From NCBI GenBank assembly GCA_017538865.1, contig JAFYIA010000032.1, positions 1 to 12,332 on the forward strand: a stretch of 12,332 bases of DNA, given 5' to 3'. This stretch comes from Aeriscardovia sp. GTDB taxonomy: Bacteria > Actinomycetota > Actinomycetes > Actinomycetales > Bifidobacteriaceae. Each line of letters opens with the position of its first letter. The stretch's first letter is position 1. The notes under the pieces were generated by a model. That model was not told where the DNA came from. It saw only the letters and a list, made by a program, of their open reading frames with translations, and searched no databases. Shown piece by piece: positions 1 through 6,896 of the stretch. Position numbers and translations under genes: made by a program.

Positions 1-338
1 ATCAGGGCCAGGGCCGAGGTGAGGGCCGGGATCCACATCTTCTTTGTCAAAAGCTGCACGAAGACCGCTATGACGATTAGGGAGAGGACTACGTTGAAGA
101 GGAGGGAGAGGGGGAGGAGGACCAGCCACGAGAAGGGGTAGGAGACCTTCTGCACGTCGCTTTCTATGCTGTTGGTGGTGTTTTCGAGCCAAAGGGAGCT
201 TATGACGACGAGGGCGGAAAGGACGAGGAACAGGGCGAGCTTTGCCAGGTCCCCCCAGTCCCTAATCCTCTTTGGCGCGCGGTCCGAAATCTCGGGCGCC
301 TTTGCGGCCCCTTTGGCCGGGTTTTGGGATCCTACCAC
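1..338 (-). CDS. Multi-pass membrane protein, N-terminal part only (cut by window edge)
   Basis: The reading frame is open from a GTG at 336-338 to the left edge, giving 112 residues of a longer protein. The start follows an AAGGTG ribosome-binding site 8 nt upstream and overlaps the end of the preceding gene by 7 nt; an in-frame TAG about 45 nt upstream excludes a longer form with another good start. After a basic, soluble N-terminus of about 30 residues come hydrophobic segments at about 33-49 (LALFLVLSALVV), 70-95 (two stretches separated by little) and a further one beginning near the edge (IPALTSALALI). It is the last visible gene of the moxR operon. The pattern recalls the N-terminus of actinobacterial YbhN/flippase-like (lysylphosphatidylglycerol synthase TM-region) proteins, but this is a weak resemblance and the diagnostic part lies outside the window. 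Confidence 0.7.
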   Translation of the reverse strand, partial: MVGSQNPAKGAAKAPEISDRAPKRIRDWGDLAKLALFLVLSALVVISSLWLENTTNSIESDVQKVSYPFSWLVLLPLSLLFNVVLSLIVIAVFVQLLTKKMWIPALTSALAL

Positions 339-904
339 GGCTTTGTCACCTTCTGGCTCTGGGGGACGGCCGTGGAGGAGTCGGCGCTAGAGGACGTGTT
401 TTGCGTGTTGGAAGACAGGAGCGTATTTAGCTTTTGCTGGCTTTCGGCCTCCCTCTGCCTCTCCTGGGTCCTCTGCGCCTGGTTCTGCTGGGAGGAGGAA
501 GTGGCGGAGGAGGAAAAGGCGCCCCCTGCGCCGGAGGGTGAGGACTTGTAACGCAGATCTATCTCCTGGCTGACCTGGTTGGCTACCTCAATGGCCTTCT
601 CCACAGCCCTCTTGGTGGACGAAAGCTGCAGGGCGGAGGTCTCCTGCTCCTGGTAGAGCTGGGAGAGGACCTGTGCCTGGGACTCCTTCAAGGATTCCAG
701 GTTGGGGTTGGCCAGCTGGAGCGCGAGGATGTCGCTCTTCAAGAGGGCGGAAGTGGCCTCAAAGTTTTTGGCCACGCTCCAGTTGAGGAAGAAAAAGTAA
801 GTGAGGAAGGCCAGGGCCGCCCCTCCGCACGAGGCCAAAACCACCCTCCACTTTGGAAGCTTGGTCCTCCCGCTCCTCCTGAGCCCTTCCTGCCGCTTTC
901 TCAC
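332..904 (-). CDS. Single-TM coiled-coil protein with Ser/Gln-rich tail, function unknown
   Basis: This 190-residue protein has no recognised function. The chosen GTG start at 902-904 overlaps the TGA of the upstream vWA gene by 4 nt (GTGA) and has an AAAGGA ribosome-binding site; a GTG at 946 would extend it but would overlap the neighbour by 46 nt. A strongly basic N-terminus (residues 1-20, many R/K) precedes one TM helix at about 20-40, then a heptad-like alpha-helical region at about 45-118, then a low-complexity Ser/Gln/Thr/Asn tail at 121-190. By the positive-inside rule the coiled coil and tail should face outward. It sits directly behind two vWA proteins and is probably coupled to them, which suggests an accessory role in the same complex. 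It may correspond to an uncharacterised bifidobacterial family (possibly DUF6466), but I cannot confirm this. Confidence 0.85.
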   Translation of the reverse strand: MRKRQEGLRRSGRTKLPKWRVVLASCGGAALAFLTYFFFLNWSVAKNFEATSALLKSDILALQLANPNLESLKESQAQVLSQLYQEQETSALQLSSTKRAVEKAIEVANQVSQEIDLRYKSSPSGAGGAFSSSATSSSQQNQAQRTQERQREAESQQKLNTLLSSNTQNTSSSADSSTAVPQSQKVTKPW

Positions 905-1935
905 TGGTATTTCCTTTGCTTGAAAATATCCGATCCGCATTCCCACAAGAGGAGGGCGGCTATGACTATGGCCAGGGGCCAGACCTGGATGTTCCGCATG
1001 GAGTGCTTGCGGTCGGTTTCCCTCACGAGGTAGCTGTGCGAGACGTAGGCGGAGAGGGAGGCGGCCGTAGTGGTCTGGTCAAGGTGGAGGTAAGTGCCTG
1101 AGAACTGGTCGGCAATCTCTTTCAGGTTTTCCGGATCCATTTTGGAAATGGCCGGGGTGGATGTGCCGGGCTCGTCTAGGTACCTGGGGCTCGCCTCCCC
1201 CTGCCCGTTAGACAGGTCCTGGGGGGAGATGAAGGGGACCCTCCCGCCTTTGACGCTTCCCACTCCCAGCGCAGCGCCCGCGTCTACAAACTGGCGCAGC
1301 GGGCTGAAAGACGAAGCCTCCACGTCCCTCGTCTGTTCGCCGTCCGAAATGTAGTAGAGGACGATGATGTTCCTCGGGTACTCCTTGTGGACCTTCTGCA
1401 TGGCCAAAAGTAGGGTGTCTACCGGCTCGCTGAGCTGGGTGCCGTTGGAGGCGTCGGTAGGCTCCACTGCGAGGACTTTCAGCCAGTTTTGCACCGCCCC
1501 CACATCGGTGGTCGGAGGCAGGGCCAGCGTGGCGGAGGCCCCGAAGGTCACGCCTGCAAAGGCCGCCCCGGGGTACATGGACACCAGGTTTTCCACCGCG
1601 TCCTTCGCGGCGTCAATCCTGGGTATGGCCTCATTGGACCCGTAGTGGGCGTCGTCCACCGCCATAGAGCCCGTGATGTCTACGGCAAAGAAGACGTCGG
1701 TGTCGGAAACGGCGTTGGAGGAGGAGGATGTGACGATGGTGGGGCCGAGGGTCAAAAGGATTGCGAAGATCGCTATCAGCCAACGGCGCAGCCAGTCCAG
1801 GTGCGTGGCGTCGGAAGAGTTCCTGTGCCTCCAAAACATCCAAAAGCCCGCAGAGCAGCAGGCGAGGATGAGGATATCCAGGAGGACGGTCAGAAGCCAG
1901 CTGTGCAGGAGGGGGGTAAAGGCCAATCCGCTCAC
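901..1935 (-). CDS. BatA/BatB-like membrane vWA-domain protein (second copy)
   Basis: This 344-residue protein has two N-terminal TM helices (about 13-36 and 51-69), a von Willebrand factor A domain (about 80-300) and one C-terminal TM helix (about 318-333), the architecture of aerotolerance BatA/BatB proteins. The metal-ion (MIDAS) residues are visible: D86-I-T-G-S90, a Thr in GTQL at about 167, and the Asp of SDGE at 198. The first motif is DxTxS rather than the usual DxSxS. The start is taken as the GTG at 1933-1935, overlapping the previous stop by 4 nt; the bases GTGAGCGGA here are identical to the start of the upstream vWA gene. A TTG at 1926, better spaced from AGGAGGTGA, is an alternative, and an ATG at 1998 seems too far inside the neighbour. 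The family works with MoxR ATPases; the actual substrate is unknown. Confidence 0.88.
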   Translation of the reverse strand: MSGLAFTPLLHSWLLTVLLDILILACCSAGFWMFWRHRNSSDATHLDWLRRWLIAIFAILLTLGPTIVTSSSSNAVSDTDVFFAVDITGSMAVDDAHYGSNEAIPRIDAAKDAVENLVSMYPGAAFAGVTFGASATLALPPTTDVGAVQNWLKVLAVEPTDASNGTQLSEPVDTLLLAMQKVHKEYPRNIIVLYYISDGEQTRDVEASSFSPLRQFVDAGAALGVGSVKGGRVPFISPQDLSNGQGEASPRYLDEPGTSTPAISKMDPENLKEIADQFSGTYLHLDQTTTAASLSAYVSHSYLVRETDRKHSMRNIQVWPLAIVIAALLLWECGSDIFKQRKYQ

Positions 1936-3077
1936 CTCCTCACCCAGCCGAGCAGGAGGAAGAGGAGGCAGATGAGGCCCGTCAGAACTATCACCCATAC
2001 GTCCGGGTTGTCGGTTATGTCCACGGTCTGCTCTTTAGTCTTCTGCCGGATCTTCTGATCCTCTATGTTTTGAACCAGCTCTTCTACCGACTGCCCGTTT
2101 TGCCTGGAAAAGAACGATCCGCCCTCCCAGTCGACCTGCTGCTTGAAAGCCACGGCGTCGGGGGTGGAAAGGTTGGAGGCCTCACCTACGTACAGCCCGT
2201 CCACTCTGATGGAGTTGAGCTTTGCCAGCCTCATGGCCTGGTGGAGGGTGTAGACGGGCCGCCCGGCCAGGATATTGTCGGTGGCCAAAACGATAGAGGC
2301 CGGGGCGATCCGGGCCTGCGTAGTCTGGGCCGAGGCGGAAAAGCCCGGGAACATGTTTTCGCAGCTCACCAGCCCGTCCCCTATAAGGGAGCTCGACCCC
2401 TTCATGTTGTCGGTCCCCGAGAGGAAGTTGTTGATGTCCTGGTACTGCTGGGTGGTCATGTTGTTGATGCTGGCCTGGTTGACCACGCCTTTGAGCGCTG
2501 TAAGGGCACTGTCCAACTCGCTCGTCACGAGCTTGTAGTCGTCGGTGAGGGGGAAGACGGTCTTGGAGGTCGAATTGAAGATGCTCATCCCGATCCTTTC
2601 CGTCTTGAATTTGGAGACGAGCTGCAGGTAGCTGGCTATGACCTGCTCGTCAAAGGGCAGCGCCGACCCTGACACGTCCAGGCACAGGACGATGTTCCTC
2701 GAGATGCTGGTGGTTTCCAGCTTTTCGATCGAGCTCGGGCGGGACACCAGCCCCATGGCGCATCCGAAGGACAGAAGGGCCAGGGCGGTGCAGGAGACCA
2801 CCAGGGCCTTGTAGGTCCTGTACTGGCCCCATGCCGTCCCCTTCAGGCGCGTTTTAAGGCCCCAGCTCAGCAGCTTTATCCCGGGGGTCTGCTTTTTGTG
2901 CTTGTTGCCCAAAGCCTGCAGGGTGGTCTTGAGCCTCTCTTTGGAGCTGAGCACCTTGGCCGCATCGGGCTTCAGGTACTTTCGCCTGGTAAACCAGAAG
3001 ACGAGGATGAGGAGCGCGAGGAGCAAGATCCCCCCCGCCAGCAGGGCCCACGGCCACCTCAGGACGATTCCGCTCAC
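1932..3077 (-). CDS. BatA/BatB-like membrane vWA-domain protein (first copy)
   Basis: This 381-residue protein has a TM helix at about 8-29, a basic cytoplasmic stretch, a second TM at about 91-111, a vWA domain at about 127-340 and a C-terminal TM at about 360-378. MIDAS residues are D134-V-S-G-S138 (perfect DxSxS), a Ser-rich SSSLIGDGL stretch at 228-236 where a Thr is more usual, and D267 in LATDN. The GTG start at 3075-3077 overlaps the previous stop by 4 nt and follows AGGTGG by 5 nt; a GTG at 3086 is possible but lies within that ribosome-binding site. With the next gene it forms a tandem vWA pair, as in Bat and MoxR/vWA operons elsewhere. Such proteins are thought to scaffold metal-dependent protein contacts at the membrane. 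It has about 40 extra residues between TM1 and TM2 compared with the second copy. Confidence 0.9.
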   Translation of the reverse strand: MSGIVLRWPWALLAGGILLLALLILVFWFTRRKYLKPDAAKVLSSKERLKTTLQALGNKHKKQTPGIKLLSWGLKTRLKGTAWGQYRTYKALVVSCTALALLSFGCAMGLVSRPSSIEKLETTSISRNIVLCLDVSGSALPFDEQVIASYLQLVSKFKTERIGMSIFNSTSKTVFPLTDDYKLVTSELDSALTALKGVVNQASINNMTTQQYQDINNFLSGTDNMKGSSSLIGDGLVSCENMFPGFSASAQTTQARIAPASIVLATDNILAGRPVYTLHQAMRLAKLNSIRVDGLYVGEASNLSTPDAVAFKQQVDWEGGSFFSRQNGQSVEELVQNIEDQKIRQKTKEQTVDITDNPDVWVIVLTGLICLLFLLLGWVRR

Positions 3078-3568
3078 GAGTTCCACCTGCTTATCAGGTC
3101 CTCGACCCAGTTGGCGGCGCTTTCCACCGTCGCCTCATCGGCAGCCCTGTCGACTTCGGAATTGGCGTATTCGGGGGGGTAGAGGGCGGAAATGGTCTGG
3201 CGGAACATTTCGTACCTCCTCCTGTTGCTCACCGGCGCCCACTCGAGGTCGTGGAGGGTCTTGGAATAGAGGTTGAGATCCATTTCTTCAGAGACGAACC
3301 CCCTGGCGACCTGGGCGAGCTGCGCATAGGCGTCCACATCCTCTAGCTTCCCCTCCCGGTACGCCTTTTTTACGGCTTCCACCTTTTCTATCCACTCCGA
3401 AGCGTCCTTTTGCTCAGAGTGCCTGCCCTGCGCCTCTTTTTTCGCCTTAGGCGGGATAATGAGGGGGAGGACAATGACGGCCACGGTCAGGATCAAGGCT
3501 ATAATCCCGGCCGCCATGAGGATTGGGCTGTAGCCCAGTGACGGGACTGCGCTGGCATCTATTTTCAC
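3074..3568 (-). CDS. Small one-TM protein in the DUF4381 position of the MoxR/vWA operon
   Basis: This 164-residue protein begins with GTG 3 nt after the DUF58 stop, with GAGGAG 7 nt upstream as ribosome-binding site. One TM helix lies at about 14-38 with a short outer N-terminus, and a charged, mostly helical cytoplasmic domain fills about 42-164. The section around 60-100 (VKKAYREGKLEDVDAYAQLA and what follows) resembles the helical part of DUF4381-type proteins, which occupy exactly this place between DUF58 and vWA genes in other bacteria. No catalytic motif is visible. Its job is inferred from position only: a membrane anchor or adaptor linking the cytosolic MoxR/DUF58 pair to the membrane vWA proteins. 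Family assignment is tentative; that it is a real gene is well supported by the packing. Confidence 0.85.
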   Translation of the reverse strand: MKIDASAVPSLGYSPILMAAGIIALILTVAVIVLPLIIPPKAKKEAQGRHSEQKDASEWIEKVEAVKKAYREGKLEDVDAYAQLAQVARGFVSEEMDLNLYSKTLHDLEWAPVSNRRRYEMFRQTISALYPPEYANSEVDRAADEATVESAANWVEDLISRWNS

Positions 3569-3571
3569 GTG

Positions 3572-4489
3572 CTAACTCCTCAGCAGGCTGGACCTTTGGG
3601 GCCTGGGGCCGCGCATGCGCTGGCCCACGAAGTGGATGAAGGTGGAGAGCATCTCTTCGCTGCTCCCGGCCCTGAGCAGGACGTCCCCGTGGCGCACCAG
3701 GGCCTTGGAAAAGGCGTTGGCTAGCACCTCGCTCCTGGCGTCTATCTCCCTGGAGAGGGGCTTGCTCTGGAGGAAGGAGGGCATAAAGCGGCCGGAGGAC
3801 GCGTCCTGCACGTCCTGGTTGTCGGGGTCGAAGGGGTTTATGGGCTCCACCGACACGAAGATCAGGGTGTGGCGCTGGGAGATGGAGGCTATGAGCTGTT
3901 CGTGGCGGGCGTCCATGGCCCCGTCGTCAGTGGCTATGACTATCAGGCCGTTTCCCTGGCGGATTCCCTGCACGTACTGGAGGAGGGAGGTGAAGTCCCT
4001 CTCTGCGGGCTTTAGATCTTTGAGGGAAGCTTCCAGCACGTGGTCGAATTTCTGGTACCCCCCGTTGAAAGGGATGCGGGAGATGGTCTGGCTGTCTGCG
4101 AGGACCAGGGATATGTCGTCCGATCTTTTCAAGCTGACTGCGGCGAACATCCTCAGGGCGTTGGCTGCGACTGTGAGCAGGGTTTCCCTCCCCCGCGCCG
4201 TGCCCCCCATTTGGGCCGAGGCGTCCAAAATCAGCCAGAGAGTGGAAGCCACTTCCCTCTGCCTGTTGACCACTATCGGCCGCCCGCTCCTCCCGGAAGC
4301 CTTCCAATCCACGAACTGTATGCCCTCTCCGGGCTCGTAGGGGCGAAGGTCGGAATAGTCGTATCCCCCTCCCCTCTGCCTTGAGGCATGCTCGCCTTCC
4401 AAAGACCCCAGGGTTCTCATCGCGGTGGGCAGGGAAAGCCTGGATCCGAAAGCCTCTATTTTCGCCCTCAGGGGATCCTTTTCGCTCAT
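3572..4489 (-). CDS. DUF58 domain protein (MoxR partner)
   Basis: This 305-residue soluble protein carries the DUF58 signature at about 43-76: RPYEPGEG at 49-56, DW at 61-62, then SGRPIVVNRQRE. DUF58 proteins have a vWA-like fold and are nearly always encoded next to moxR, as here. The MIDAS-like stretch reads LDASAQMGG at 88-96, so the second Ser of DxSxS is replaced by Gln, which may weaken metal binding; a later ATDDG stretch provides the other acidic position. No TM helix is evident, unlike many DUF58 proteins that carry an N-terminal TM pair. The ATG start overlaps the moxR stop by 4 nt (ATGA, 4486-4489), indicating translational coupling. The molecular function of DUF58 is not firmly established; a role as adaptor for the MoxR ATPase is inferred. 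Confidence 0.93.
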   Translation of the reverse strand: MSEKDPLRAKIEAFGSRLSLPTAMRTLGSLEGEHASRQRGGGYDYSDLRPYEPGEGIQFVDWKASGRSGRPIVVNRQREVASTLWLILDASAQMGGTARGRETLLTVAANALRMFAAVSLKRSDDISLVLADSQTISRIPFNGGYQKFDHVLEASLKDLKPAERDFTSLLQYVQGIRQGNGLIVIATDDGAMDARHEQLIASISQRHTLIFVSVEPINPFDPDNQDVQDASSGRFMPSFLQSKPLSREIDARSEVLANAFSKALVRHGDVLLRAGSSEEMLSTFIHFVGQRMRGPRPQRSSLLRS

Positions 4490-5514
4490 GGAACGGGGAC
4501 CACCTCCAGGACCTTGGCTATCACTTCGTCCGTGGTCAGCCCGTCGGCCAAGGCCTCGAAAGTGAGAAGGATCCTGTGGCGCAAAATATTGGCTGCAAAG
4601 TACTTTATGTCCTCGGGAACCACGTATTCGTGGCCCTGCATGAGGGCAGAGGCCTGCCCTACCCTTATGAGGGCGATGGAGGCCCTGGGGGAGGCCCCCA
4701 GCCTCACTATCTGGTGGAGCCCCCTTATGGGCTTGCTCCCCTCCCCGCGGGTGGTTTCCACCAGGTCCACCGCGTACTTTATTACCTGCGGGCTTACGTG
4801 CACCTTTTTTGCCGCGGACCTCAGGAACCTCACGTCGGTTATGTCGATCTTCTGGGCGAAGTGCGGATCGAACCTGTCCTTGCCGCGGGAGATCACGAGG
4901 TTCAAGATGTTCTGCTCTTCTTCCTCAGAGGGGTAACTCATGACGGCTTTCATGAGGAAGCGGTCCATCTGGGCCTCGGGAAGATTGTAGGTGCCCTCTT
5001 CTTCGATCGGGTTCTGGGTGGCTATGACCATGAAGGGATCGGGCAGGTCTATCCTCTCGCCCCCTATGGTCACGGCGCCCTCGGCCATGGCTTCCAGCAT
5101 CGCCGACTGCGTCTTGGCGCTGGATCGGTTGATTTCGTCGAGCAGCACGAAGTTTGCGTTGATGGGCCCTATCTGGGTTATCAGGCATTGGGTCTGGAAG
5201 TCGAAAATCTGGGATCCGACGAGATCCGAAGGCATGAGATCGGGCGTGCACTGGATGCGCTTGAAGGTCCCCGAAACCGCCTGCGCCAGCGTCTGGGCGG
5301 CCGTCGTCTTGGCCAGGCCCGGCACCGACTCTATTAGCACGTGCCCTCCTGCGATCAAGGCGGCTATGAGGGTCTCCCTGAGGTCGAGCTGGCCCACGAC
5401 CTGGGAGGAAAAGCCCTCGCGCAGTATCTTGACCGCGCCCGTGGCCCTGTCGACTTCTTTGCTGGTTAAAGCGGCCTTGTCTTCGGCGGCGGGGGAAGAG
5501 GGAAAAAGTGACAT
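4486..5514 (-). CDS. MoxR-family AAA+ ATPase
   Basis: This 342-residue protein is a complete MoxR-type AAA+ ATPase (AAA_3 core plus C-terminal lid). Visible motifs are the Walker A loop ESVPGLAKT (62-70, where GVPG is more common), a pore-region segment IQCTPDLMPSDLVG (87-100), Walker B FVLLDEINR (122-130), sensor 1 ATQNP (165-169), the MoxR hallmark EEEGTYNLPEAQMDRF (171-186) with its arginine finger, and a sensor 2 segment GASPRAS near 275. MoxR ATPases act as chaperones that load cofactors or help assemble protein complexes together with vWA partners. It is the first gene of the operon. The ATG lacks a clear ribosome-binding site and lies 6 nt after TAGAGT, so the mRNA may be leaderless. 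moxR is used loosely in this family, so no symbol is assigned. Confidence 0.95.
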   Translation of the reverse strand: MSLFPSSPAAEDKAALTSKEVDRATGAVKILREGFSSQVVGQLDLRETLIAALIAGGHVLIESVPGLAKTTAAQTLAQAVSGTFKRIQCTPDLMPSDLVGSQIFDFQTQCLITQIGPINANFVLLDEINRSSAKTQSAMLEAMAEGAVTIGGERIDLPDPFMVIATQNPIEEEGTYNLPEAQMDRFLMKAVMSYPSEEEEQNILNLVISRGKDRFDPHFAQKIDITDVRFLRSAAKKVHVSPQVIKYAVDLVETTRGEGSKPIRGLHQIVRLGASPRASIALIRVGQASALMQGHEYVVPEDIKYFAANILRHRILLTFEALADGLTTDEVIAKVLEVVPVP

Positions 5515-5520
5515 GTCTCT

Positions 5521-5548
5521 ACTCTACAAAGCCTTTCTATATATGCGA
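5521..5548 (-). promoter_or_regulatory. Candidate moxR promoter in the AT-rich ung-moxR gap
   Basis: The 63-bp gap 5515-5577 is AT-rich against a GC-rich background. On the minus strand, TAGAGT (5521-5526) sits exactly 6 nt before the moxR ATG, a spacing that would start transcription at the A of ATG. No convincing -35 is seen 16-18 nt upstream, and a TATATA run (about 5538-5543) could be a second -10. No terminator hairpin is visible after ung, so read-through from ung is also possible. Confidence 0.3.
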
Positions 5549-5577
5549 TCTCATTCCAATAAAAGATTTTAAAACCC

Positions 5578-6273
5578 TCATCCTAAATTCCCGCTCCAGT
5601 CCACGGGCTTTAGCCCCATTTCCTCCAGGGCCCGGTTGGCCCTGGAAAAGGGCCGCGAGCCGAAAAACCCGCGATAGGCGGAGAGGGGCGAAGGGTGCGC
5701 GGACTCTATCAGCGCCGCCCCGCGCAGCTCGGGCGCGAGAGACCTGGCGTCGCGCCCCCACAGGATCGCCACAAGCTTCACCTTCCCTTCGCGCGTCTTC
5801 TCCTTCACTAAGGCCCTTATGGCGAGGTCCGTCACCTGTTCCCAGCCTTTGCCTTGGTGGCTGTGGGGTATTCCGGCTTCCACCGTCAGGCACCTGTTTA
5901 GGAGCATCACCCCCTGCTCAGTCCAGAAGGAGAGGTCTCCGCTTTTGGGGCATGCTCCTATGTCGCTCTCCATTTCCTCGTATATGTCCCTAAGGGTTGG
6001 GGGGAGTTTGGATTTCCCGTCCACCGAAAAGGCGAGCCCTACGGCGTCCCCCGGAGTCGGATAGGGGTCCTGGCCCACTATCAGCACCTTCACTTTCTCC
6101 ATCGGAATCTGGAAAGCCCGGAAAATGCGGGACGGCGCCGGAAGGTACCTCTTTCCCTCGGAAGCCTGCTCCCTCAGAAAGTCCCCTATTTCGCGAATGG
6201 CGCCCTCTGCCGGCTGGAGCGCCCTCGCCCAAGACGGATCCATGAGCTCCGCCAACTCTCTTCTCAAAGCCAT
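5578..6273 (-). CDS. ung: Uracil-DNA glycosylase, family 1
   Basis: This 231-residue enzyme removes uracil from DNA, starting base-excision repair in the cytoplasm. Motifs are in the expected order: GQDPYP at 67-72 with catalytic Asp69, GLAFSV at 79-84 (base-stacking Phe), LLNRCLTVE at 124-132 (uracil-binding Asn), LWGRDA at 171-176, and the HPSPLS leucine/intercalation loop at 193-198 followed by GFFGSRPFSRAN. Length is normal for the family. The residue after TPG is Asp (GDAVGL) where His or Gln is more usual; this should not prevent activity. The ATG at 6271-6273 is kept because a -10-like TAAAGT lies 6 nt upstream and no ribosome-binding site is present, fitting a leaderless message. It points away from the LytR_C gene and leads toward moxR. 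Confidence 0.97.
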   Translation of the reverse strand: MALRRELAELMDPSWARALQPAEGAIREIGDFLREQASEGKRYLPAPSRIFRAFQIPMEKVKVLIVGQDPYPTPGDAVGLAFSVDGKSKLPPTLRDIYEEMESDIGACPKSGDLSFWTEQGVMLLNRCLTVEAGIPHSHQGKGWEQVTDLAIRALVKEKTREGKVKLVAILWGRDARSLAPELRGAALIESAHPSPLSAYRGFFGSRPFSRANRALEEMGLKPVDWSGNLG

Positions 6274-6279
6274 ATCTCA

Positions 6280-6307
6280 ACTTTACTTTTTAGTATTCGT
6301 AGGGCAA
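6280..6307 (-). promoter_or_regulatory. Candidate ung promoter (leaderless)
   Basis: On the minus strand TTGCCC (6302-6307) and TAAAGT (6280-6285) are separated by 16 nt, and TAAAGT ends 6 nt before the ung ATG, so the predicted transcription start is the initiation codon itself. No ribosome-binding site is visible. The match to consensus is moderate (4 of 6 in each hexamer). Confidence 0.45.
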
Positions 6308-6317
6308 ATAATATAAA
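6289..6317 (+). promoter_or_regulatory. Candidate promoter for the LytR_C gene
   Basis: The divergent gap 6274-6364 (91 bp) must also hold the rightward promoter. TATAAA at 6312-6317 is a good -10, but the -35 (TTTAGT at 6289-6294) is poor. It would overlap the leftward ung promoter, so the two could compete for polymerase. The leader would be about 40 nt and ends in AAAGAGGT, a ribosome-binding site 5 nt before the ATG. Confidence 0.35.
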
Positions 6318-6364
6318 ATCTGAGGCTTAGGGTAGTAAGTTGCTCGACTTTCAAAGAGGTGCGC

Positions 6365-6874
6365 ATGGCTTCTAGCTCCAAGGGAGACTCCGGATTCTGC
6401 GACGAATTTGAAACTCCCCCCACCGGGCCAGTGGGAGCGCACAGGGGCCCCAAGAGCAGATGGCGCAGGTTCCTGCCCTACTTTGTGGCCCTCTGCGTGG
6501 CCCTCGCCTTCGGGCTGGGCGCCTGGGGCGTTTGGACGGAAGTGGGCATAAGGAACAGCCAGCACGGGGCGGAGGCCCTCCAGCCCATGGGCTCCCCCGT
6601 GGACAAGGGCACGGTCGTCATAGTCTACAACGCGACGGAGGTTTCCGGCCTTGCCGGGCAGAACCGGACCACTCTGAAAAATCAGGGCTTTTCCAACGTC
6701 CTGGCCCAGGATTGGCCAGATTCCCAGGCCCCGTCGTCCAACGTCGTCTGGTACAACGGGGCCGACAATGAAAATACGGCGAACCAAGTGGCGTCGGATC
6801 TCGGCATAAGCCAGGTAGTGGAACAGAGCTATCCCCTGAACGCCCCCATAGAAGCGATATTTGTCACCCCCTGA
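6365..6874 (+). CDS. Membrane-anchored LytR_C-domain protein
   Basis: This 169-residue protein has a cytoplasmic N-terminus of about 35 residues, one TM helix (about 36-57) and an outside LytR_C domain (about 82-168) that begins GTVVIVYNATEVSGLAG, the typical beta-strand and (N/G)-x-x-x-x-x-G-L-A signature. It lacks the LytR-CpsA-Psr catalytic domain, so it should not itself transfer glycopolymers; stand-alone LytR_C proteins such as mycobacterial VirR and CEI support cell-envelope integrity. The ATG at 6365 is chosen over the in-frame GTG at 6359 because AGAGG lies at a proper distance only from the ATG. It is divergent from ung and 127 bp upstream of groEL; the groEL promoter lies in between, so groEL has its own control. 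Confidence 0.88.
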   Translation: MASSSKGDSGFCDEFETPPTGPVGAHRGPKSRWRRFLPYFVALCVALAFGLGAWGVWTEVGIRNSQHGAEALQPMGSPVDKGTVVIVYNATEVSGLAGQNRTTLKNQGFSNVLAQDWPDSQAPSSNVVWYNGADNENTANQVASDLGISQVVEQSYPLNAPIEAIFVTP

Positions 6875-6884
6875 GCGGAAAAGC

Positions 6885-6896
6885 GCCAAATTTGGC
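6885..6896. repeat. 12-bp perfect palindrome overlapping the left CIRCE arm
   Basis: GCCAAATTTGGC is self-complementary and shares its last 5 bases with the left arm of the CIRCE operator. It could be a separate protein-binding dyad or a chance product of the TTGGC arm. It is too short and lacks a U-tract, so it is not a terminator. Confidence 0.5.

Noticed and set aside
1927..1998. ATG at 1998 as start of the second vWA gene
   Set aside because: It would give a 66-nt overlap with the preceding gene and a Pro-rich, non-family N-terminus; the GTGA overlap at 1932-1935 fits the operon pattern.
1489..2672. Plus-strand open frames opposite the vWA genes
   Set aside because: They overlap the two vWA genes completely and encode compositionally biased products without domains.
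4381..5337. Open frame of 318 codons antisense to moxR
   Set aside because: This is a shadow of the conserved moxR coding frame, with no recognisable motif.
5549..5577. Terminator between ung and moxR
   Set aside because: There are T-runs on the minus strand but no GC-rich stem before them.
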